The position numbers were made by a program, and so were the translations under genes. Shown piece by piece: positions 57,801 to 64,000 of a stretch of DNA of 64,000 bases; within the stretch, counting starts at the first letter, position 1, and every line of letters starts with the position of its first letter. Below the pieces are notes generated by a model. That model saw only the letters and a program-made list of their open reading frames with translations. It was not told the DNA's origin and searched no databases. The stretch is from Ornithodoros turicata (lineage: Eukaryota; Arthropoda; Arachnida; Ixodida; Argasidae): contig NC_088210.1 in NCBI RefSeq assembly GCF_037126465.1, forward strand, positions 26,003,511 through 26,067,510. The letters run 5' to 3'.

Positions 57801-60134
57801 GCTGTGTTTTCTTTCGGACAAAAGAGAGAAAAAGGAATTTGAAGAGAGGGCGCAGACGTCTCACGCTTCCATTTTCTTTGTTCCCTTTCCCTTGTGTCTG
57901 CACCGCCCTCATGGTCACAGTTGTCTCGCGGTGTAATGTTACAAATTATCGTTATCAAATTATCATTATCAAATTATCATTATCGGCGCTGACATGTCAC
58001 GGAGAAATACAGCAGTGGGATGAGACGCAACTCGCATAATAACTATCCATTTGAGAGAGTACGCAAGTGGCTGCTTTTTCACGTATTTATTTATTTATTA
58101 GTGCCCACCAACGGAAATAATCCTTATGAGTGGTGCACCCTGAAACGAGAGAAACGTATACATAGTACGAGTGTTTTTTGCCGTGCACACTTTTTTTTTT
58201 TGTTGCACTTTTCAGTTTTTAGAAAGGGCTGTTTTTGTACATAAGCGTCCTCTTTTATTTAGCAGGCTCAACAGAAAGGTATAGTGACAGGGTTGAGAAA
58301 GATGTTTGCAGAACGCCCATCTGAAACAGTGTTTCAAGTGGGATGGTGTCTTGTGTAGAATATACAATTTGAAATGGTGCTTTTCGTAGAATACACCACA
58401 TTGCAGGGTGCCTTACAAAACACCATTCTGTATGGTGTGAAACTTAGACCACAAAGGTGTATACGATGGGTCGAGACATTTACACTAGAGAAGTGTAAGA
58501 AAAGTTACTGTGTGCCTATACTTCCATCGAGTACAAACTTGAGTCTCCGTGGTTTCTACGCCGTGCCATGTACCCTGCATGTTTCCTATCACCTTCTTTC
58601 TTTCAACCAGGACGCGGGGAACGCTATTACATTGACGTCATCAAATCATATCCGCATGAGCACTTGCACTGTTCATGCGTGCCGCTCTGGCATTCATATA
58701 CCAGTGGAGTTCATACATTCATACACAGGGTCCTTGAGTTATTCGTCTAGACTCAATGTCACACTTCCGCCGGGTCACTTATGCATTGTGCGATATGCTT
58801 TAGTGACAGGACTTTCTATGCCGCTCACTCGCATACGAGCTTTTCTCTCTGCGATTGTGCTCGGCTGTATGGCTTTATTGAGTTCCTAATCTGACTTTTT
58901 GTGCGTACAAATAGAACCCGTTCCGGCCGGTTGCATTGTGGGTAGCGGCGTGCTGCCTTTGCAACCTATTTCGTCATCCTCCTCACCCTACCTCCGTTGT
59001 CTGTCTGACCTCCTCCCGTTTCCTCCTCCGCGTCAAAAAAACATTAGCATCATCATCATTCCTATACTTCATCCTACTACGGCTCGCTTCGGATGCATTT
59101 TGCTTTGCCGGGGGTGTTTTGTGTTTTCCATTGTAGCCAGATATGGGCGTGTTTCGCCGCATTCGGCATTCTGTGCTTCGTGATCGTCCGAAGTGTCTGA
59201 TGCGCTGTTCGTTTGATGTGACCTCCTCGAGTCATCTTTGCGGATCAGTGTAAGGCTCTTGTCTTGCTGGGCCGTGGTGTTTGTTTGTTTGGTTCGGTCG
59301 CCTTGCAATGGTGCGATGGTCGTGCGCTGCTGAAGACAACGGCATACCAAGCTGTGGCTGCAATGTATCCTGTGTACACGAATCTCAATTCTGGATGGGT
59401 CGGCTTAAGCGAGGCTCCTGGAACGCAATCTGCCGCACCATGGCAGAGACACGTGACTGCGGCTATGTGTACTATGCCATTGCCCAGCTTCCCTTATTCG
59501 CACGTAAGTCTTGCTGTTAACGTTCGCTATTTTGTGTACACGAACGAGTCACCTGTCCTGTTCTTCCGGAGCAGATTAACCGAGTCATGCAGTTGGGCAC
59601 CCTTGTGATCAGCTCATACGACCCTGCACCCGCTAGACCGTAATATGTGTAGAGTTGCCAATAAGCAACCCCCCCCCACTCACGCTGATAGTATGTTCTG
59701 GTTATCCCTGGAGATACTCACATAGCGCCCACGAATGGGTATCGGTACGATTGTGCCCTCATTGCATTTAACAAACAGTATTGTTCAAGCGTGACGTCAA
59801 ACACTTAAGGCAGTTCCTAATATGCACATAAGGCGTATCTACAGCCTACCATTCGTAGGAGCCTGTTCCATGACATCATCATTGCAGAAGCTCAAACTCT
59901 TCGAGGGCGGCCACCCACTAAGCGTTTGTGAAGAAGGTACCTGTCAACTTTCTTCATTTTTAATGCCTTCTCAGACCTGGCTCATCGCAGGGCATCTATC
60001 GGAGGATATTTTTCCCTCACCCGTTTACGGTGCGTCACTCGCCTTCGAGGCTTGCAAACCGTCCACAACAGCTGTCTCCCTTGCGCCTATATCACTTTTT
60101 GTTTGTTTGTTTTTGTTTGTTCGCTGTTGCCATC
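54867..60134. other. No gene recognised
   Basis: Includes TTTAGTCC-family blocks (55500-55640), a poly-C run (55618-55634), a possible LINE tail (55690-55730) and a CT repeat (about 56320-56341). Open frames at 57310-57795 and 58374-58889 (161 and 171 codons) carry no domain I recognise and have T-rich, low-complexity parts, so I do not call them genes. Confidence 0.4.
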
Positions 60135-60430
60135 GCGATGCCGCTGCAGCTATGATGGGCAGATTCAGACATGGACAGGTGGGGAGAGAACAGCAAGAGG
60201 GAGAGAGAGAGAGACTCTATGTGACATACACTGCGTTTGTCCCGTCCCTCTAGTTGTGCTCAGACTCAGGCTTGTCACGCTATGGAGTTTATCCACCAGC
60301 TCGCCCGCGTCTATGCCATACTCTCAGAGACAGAGGAAGTTAGTATGCGTCCTTGGCCGACTTCACAGGGCGCTGTGCCGGCATCCGTCAAAAAAAGTCT
60401 GCCAAAGGAAAACCTCACATAGCACAGAAG
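60135..60430 (-). mobile_element. tRNA-derived SINE, diverged copy
   Basis: Minus strand. Recognisable AGGTTTTCCTTTGGCAGACT, TGAAGTCGGCCAAGGACGCA and TGTTCTCTCCCCACCTGTCC segments, with an insertion of unrelated sequence and a GA-rich run (60200-60215). Confidence 0.5.
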
Positions 60431-60698
60431 AACTGATGGGATGGTTGAAGCACCTACGCTTTAAGAGAGAGAGAGAAAGTAAGGTAAACAGGGGATTATT
60501 TAACACCTTATTGTCCCCCTAGCTTACAATTACTACTTCCCATTTTAGTCTCTGACATTTACTCTCCAGCAGTGCAAAGAGTCCCTAAAATTCGCGTTAA
60601 GCTTTCGTGCATTTAGTCCCCCATGGAGTGCAAGAGCTACCATCAAAGAGAGAATGATGTGTCAACACTCGGTCATGTCGCTGGTATAACATGTATTA

Positions 60699-60796
60699 CC
60701 CAAGCAACACAACATCTTGACCCAATATTGGTCCAGTGTTGGACCAATTTCGGGCCGGTATTGCCAATATTGGGCAAAGATGTTTTGCTGCTTGGG
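60699..60796. mobile_element. CCAATATTGG fold-back element, copy 6
   Basis: 98 bp from CCCAAGCAACACAACATCTT to AAAGATGTTTTGCTGCTTGGG. The same length as copy 1, with CCAATATTGG variants inside. Confidence 0.82.
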
Positions 60797-60984
60797 AAAG
60801 TCTACAAGCAGTTCAAGAAAAAGCCAATAAGTGCCAGCGACAAGGATTTAAGCTGCACCCTCCTGATTACCGGCCATGGGTACACCACATGGGTATCTAT
60901 AGTCTGTTTCGTCAGTGACCTCATCTGGATGCGTAGTACTTCAAGAGCGCAAGAAGGCGGAAGGACGGACTACACCGGAGACAT

Positions 60985-61130
60985 CCCAAGCAGCACAACA
61001 TCTTGGCCCAATATTGAACCAAGGTTGATATTGGGCCAGTATTGCCAACATCGGTCTAATATTGGGCCAATATTAGGCCAGTATTGCCAACATCGTTCCA
61101 ATATTTGGTCAAGATGTTGTGCTGCTTGGG
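60985..61130. mobile_element. CCAATATTGG fold-back element, copy 7
   Basis: 146 bp from CCCAAGCAGCACAACATCTT to AAGATGTTGTGCTGCTTGGG with perfectly inverted ends. Inside, a GGGCCAGTATTGCCAACATC block occurs twice. It lies 190 bp from copy 6. Confidence 0.88.
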
Positions 61131-61769
61131 AACGTCCGGCTGCAGCGGACGTTTGCATGTAACCAACACGCTCTTCTGATCTTGTCACTCATCTGAATGT
61201 GTCTTGGACCGCACACATGACAAGACGGCCTGAATGACAAGACGCTGCGTGCGAATCCGTGTCTGCCATGCGAAACTGCATGCGCCGCAGAAGGATCCTT
61301 GGGATCGTTCCTTGAGAACAAGGAGCGCCGCGAAAAGCAGTAGAGATTGCGTTTCGCCACGCTTTTATAAACCACGTGAACGCGTACTCCGCGGCGTTGA
61401 GCACGGTTCGATGCTCGCCAGCGAGAGACGCCCATGTAACGATGTAAACTTTCCGGGTTCTTCCACTCCAAAACGACGGCAGAGCCGGGTGAGAACCACA
61501 CTTACTCGTCGTTACTCGATAGATCGCTGTCTCTTTCTTGTTTATGGACACTGTGCGCGTGCTAACTTCCATGGCTTTGCTGTCCATCCTTGAATGACAA
61601 AATAGTTGTCTAAAATATCGAAGAAAATGTGATGTTCCAAGCCGTTTTAGGAAACCTACGCGCTTACAAGATATGAGCGTACTGATATCAGAGCTGGACA
61701 CCGTGTATACTTGAAGGTGACATACGCCCACGCCGCATATTATAAGAAGGCCTGCAGAATGCCTCATCG

Positions 61770-61977
61770 ACCAGCTCCCGTGGCATACTGGGTTTTCTGA
61801 AGACTTTCTAGACGAATGTCAGCTCAGTTCTCGAAGAAGTCGGCCCAGGACGCAAACTACCCCCCCCCCCCTGTTTCTCACTCCTTCCTACTGTCCTCTC
61901 TCCATCTGTCCACATGTGTACGCCTCTCATAGCCACAGTTGCTTCGCGGTGCTAACATGCAACTTAAAAAAAATAGT
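61770..61977 (+). mobile_element. tRNA-derived SINE with 12-bp target duplication
   Basis: 5'-truncated copy (GGGTTTTCTGAAGACTTTCT, GAAGTCGGCCCAGGACGCAA, GTTGCTTCGCGGTGCTAACA, A-rich tail). AATGCCTCATCG is duplicated at 61758-61769 and 61978-61989. Its right boundary meets another SINE in opposite orientation. Confidence 0.8.
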
Positions 61978-61999
61978 AATGCCTCATCGGTGGGGGTGC

Positions 62000-62205
62000 T
62001 GCATGGTTATGTTGAAGGAGCTCGCCGTTGTCGGCCTCACAGAGGTGGGCAACGTCATGAGTAGCGTCCTGGGCCGACTTCTAAGGGAACTGTGCCGACA
62101 TATGTCAGAGATCGTCTGACAAAAAAACAAAAGACACAGGAAGACAGCACAGGCGGCACCGGGATTCGAACGCGAGCCGGTATAATCTCACTCCATCGCG
62201 CGTAG
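62000..62205 (-). mobile_element. tRNA-derived SINE, variant body, minus strand
   Basis: The minus-strand head has B box CGTTCGAATCCCGG. The body carries TCCCTTAGAAGTCGGCCCAG and the variant tail GTTGCCCACCTCTGTGAGGC then CGACAACGGCGAGCTC, shared with 49225-49475. Confidence 0.65.
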
Positions 62206-64000
62206 ACATATACAACGTCAAGATTTCAGCCAATCGCAACATACGATTTCAAGCACAGGCTTTCTGTGGTTACGAGCGACAGTCCATGCGGCTGGTGGTG
62301 GCTTGTATATCCATAGCTATCGGGCCGGCGGAAGCACGCTTGTTATACGTCACGTTGTTTAAGCGATCAGGCTTTGCTTTGATGTGGTGTTGCTTATGCG
62401 CTCACAAGATGCGTGAAAGAAGAGTGTGGAAGATTGGCCTTCCGTGGACATGACTATAGCATTGACCGTCGTCCAACCTGTGAGGGCTGAGTGGAACACA
62501 TGAAAACAGAAAACAATATGGCTCTGCTCTGTCATTTTCACGCTCAGTTTTACGGGCACATCAGGCAACGTTATAGTTGATTTGTGGCGATTCAGCATAT
62601 CCCAGAGAACCAAATTTTGTGTAAAATTGGAAGCAGTAATGACTCAGGCACACCGGGAAAGGAAAAAAATAGGTTGCGTCAGTGTTACATTTCGAAAACT
62701 GGAGAGGCCGAATATTTGTGTCCATTGTGACGGACTTTGGCACTCTAAGGTCCGGCTTCAAAAATGCTGGTCATCTTTGAAACCTGGTTAGGATAGAGTA
62801 ATTTGGTCCAAAGTCCACGAAAATGAACGTCAATTTGTGACATAAGTACTGCAATTGCGCAAAAAATGTTCTCTTGTGGTTCCCTCAGCTTCAGAACACC
62901 ACTGAAATAAAGAAAGAAAAAAAAAAAAAGAATCTGGTAGAAATGTACATGGGGTCGCAGGAGGATAAGCATCCCATCATCACGGCAACGCTGGCTAGCG
63001 ATAGAATCATACTATATGTCAAGACGTTCCTGTTTGCCTGCAGGGAAGCCTTCAACTGTGGATCATGTCAAACACCGGTTCACTATCGCGTCTTTATTCA
63101 CCGCCGGTATGGGCAGGAATATCTGACGTGGCTCGTTCATCACTCATGGTGTAAGAAACGCTCCAAGGTTCTTTCGAAGGCTCCTTCCGGAAAAAAATGC
63201 GGAACTGTCAATTTCCGAAGGCCGTCGGTAGATTGTGCTGTATACATACGCTATATTGCCTGTCAACGGTGTCAGTGCGGAAGACTGCGCGGTTACGAAA
63301 ACAGCTTGAAAAGATTTCAATATACGATGTACCTCGGGTCTCGATTTCCTCTATTTTTGGAAAGTGTGTGAAGGGTCTACCTATATTTAGACCAACTTTC
63401 ACTGTGTAGGATCCAATGACACCAGGCCATATAGTGACGAAGTTCAGTTTATGGTTCTCAGCCTATAGGGGCCACGAAAACTTTCATAATCATGAGGGGG
63501 GGGGGGGTTAATGGGGGATTTTACTGCACAGCAAACTGCACGGTCATTTGGATGTAATCATCGTGCTTCTGGATCATGTTTAAGAACCCACATAAACTTA
63601 TAGGAGCACGCCGCTACCGCCAAGACAGATGACAGGTGACGGAGAACGTCTATCAGTGCAACTATTACATTGGTCAAGTTAATAGAATAGGAGCACCAGA
63701 ACAGTACTAAACAGTCACGAGGGAATTTTCACAGAGTCGGGCTGCGGAACGATGGAGTTTCAGTCGACTCATACAGGACAGGCGAAGATTTCTCACAGGA
63801 TCTCCACAAGCTAATAGAGCCAATGCGGACTAATACGCTATGGTCTTGTAGAGGGTCTCAACGACCACCACCCGTATATGTACAGGGCAAAGGCTGACAG
63901 ATCGTCCAGTAGGCCTGTATCGTCCGCTGTATAGCATAAATCGTTTCGAACCTATCTGGTGAACGCTGCGTCTGGTTTGCTGTAGCTATATCGGGTGGAC
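62206..64000. other. No gene recognised
   Basis: Contains a 165-codon open frame (62874-63371) with several Cys/His residues but no recognised domain, and a poly-G run near 63499. It may be intronic or intergenic. Confidence 0.35.

Noticed and set aside
62874..63371. 165-codon open frame with several Cys and His residues
   Set aside because: Cys spacing does not fit a zinc-finger family I know and the start lies in an A-rich run; not called without conservation data.

Overview
This 64-kb window is nuclear DNA of an arthropod, most likely a hard tick (Ixodidae); that placement is inference. The evidence is: metazoan genes cut into short exons with GT/AG introns, many copies of a tRNA-derived SINE, and a dense population of short fold-back and terminal-inverted-repeat elements. 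Nothing prokaryotic or viral was seen. Three loci look like real genes and all lie on the + strand.

(1) 1-19.3 kb: the 3' two thirds of a small-conductance calcium-activated potassium channel (SK/KCNN). Six exons (5449-5870, 14742-14877, 17613-17723, 18007-18134, 18209-18278, 18903-19298) join in phase. They encode the end of S2 through S6, the calmodulin-binding domain, a C-terminal coiled coil and the stop, about 420 residues. Exons for the N-terminus and S1/S2 are not visible and probably lie upstream of the window. The long introns hold repeats.

(2) 19.3-28.2 kb: an intergenic stretch of transposable-element remnants: a pogo-type element with TA target duplications, an AATCC-rich element with a 9-bp target duplication, MITE copies with an internal AGCAGACGACA palindrome, and a large hairpin.

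(3) 28.28-33.66 kb: a complete four-exon NDUFA13 (GRIM-19) gene, a mitochondrial complex I accessory subunit of 151 residues, with a poly(A) signal. Its introns hold a LINE 3' end, a dead antisense mariner and a hAT-like MITE with a perfect 8-bp target duplication.

(4) 33.7-64 kb: mostly intergenic or intronic. A CpG-rich stretch at 38.1-38.5 kb precedes a candidate first coding exon (38534-38653) of an unidentified acidic protein. The rest holds eight SINE copies, MITEs, microsatellites and a TATA/CCAAT promoter-like site near 45.7 kb.

The most unusual content is non-coding. One family of fold-back elements, with at least seven sites and one copy inserted in another, is bounded by CCCAAGCAGCACAACAT and filled with the palindrome CCAATATTGG at 9/11-bp steps, close to one helical turn. 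A second group consists of large hairpins whose arms match almost perfectly within a locus but differ between loci. I ran no database searches; all family names rest on motif recognition by eye.
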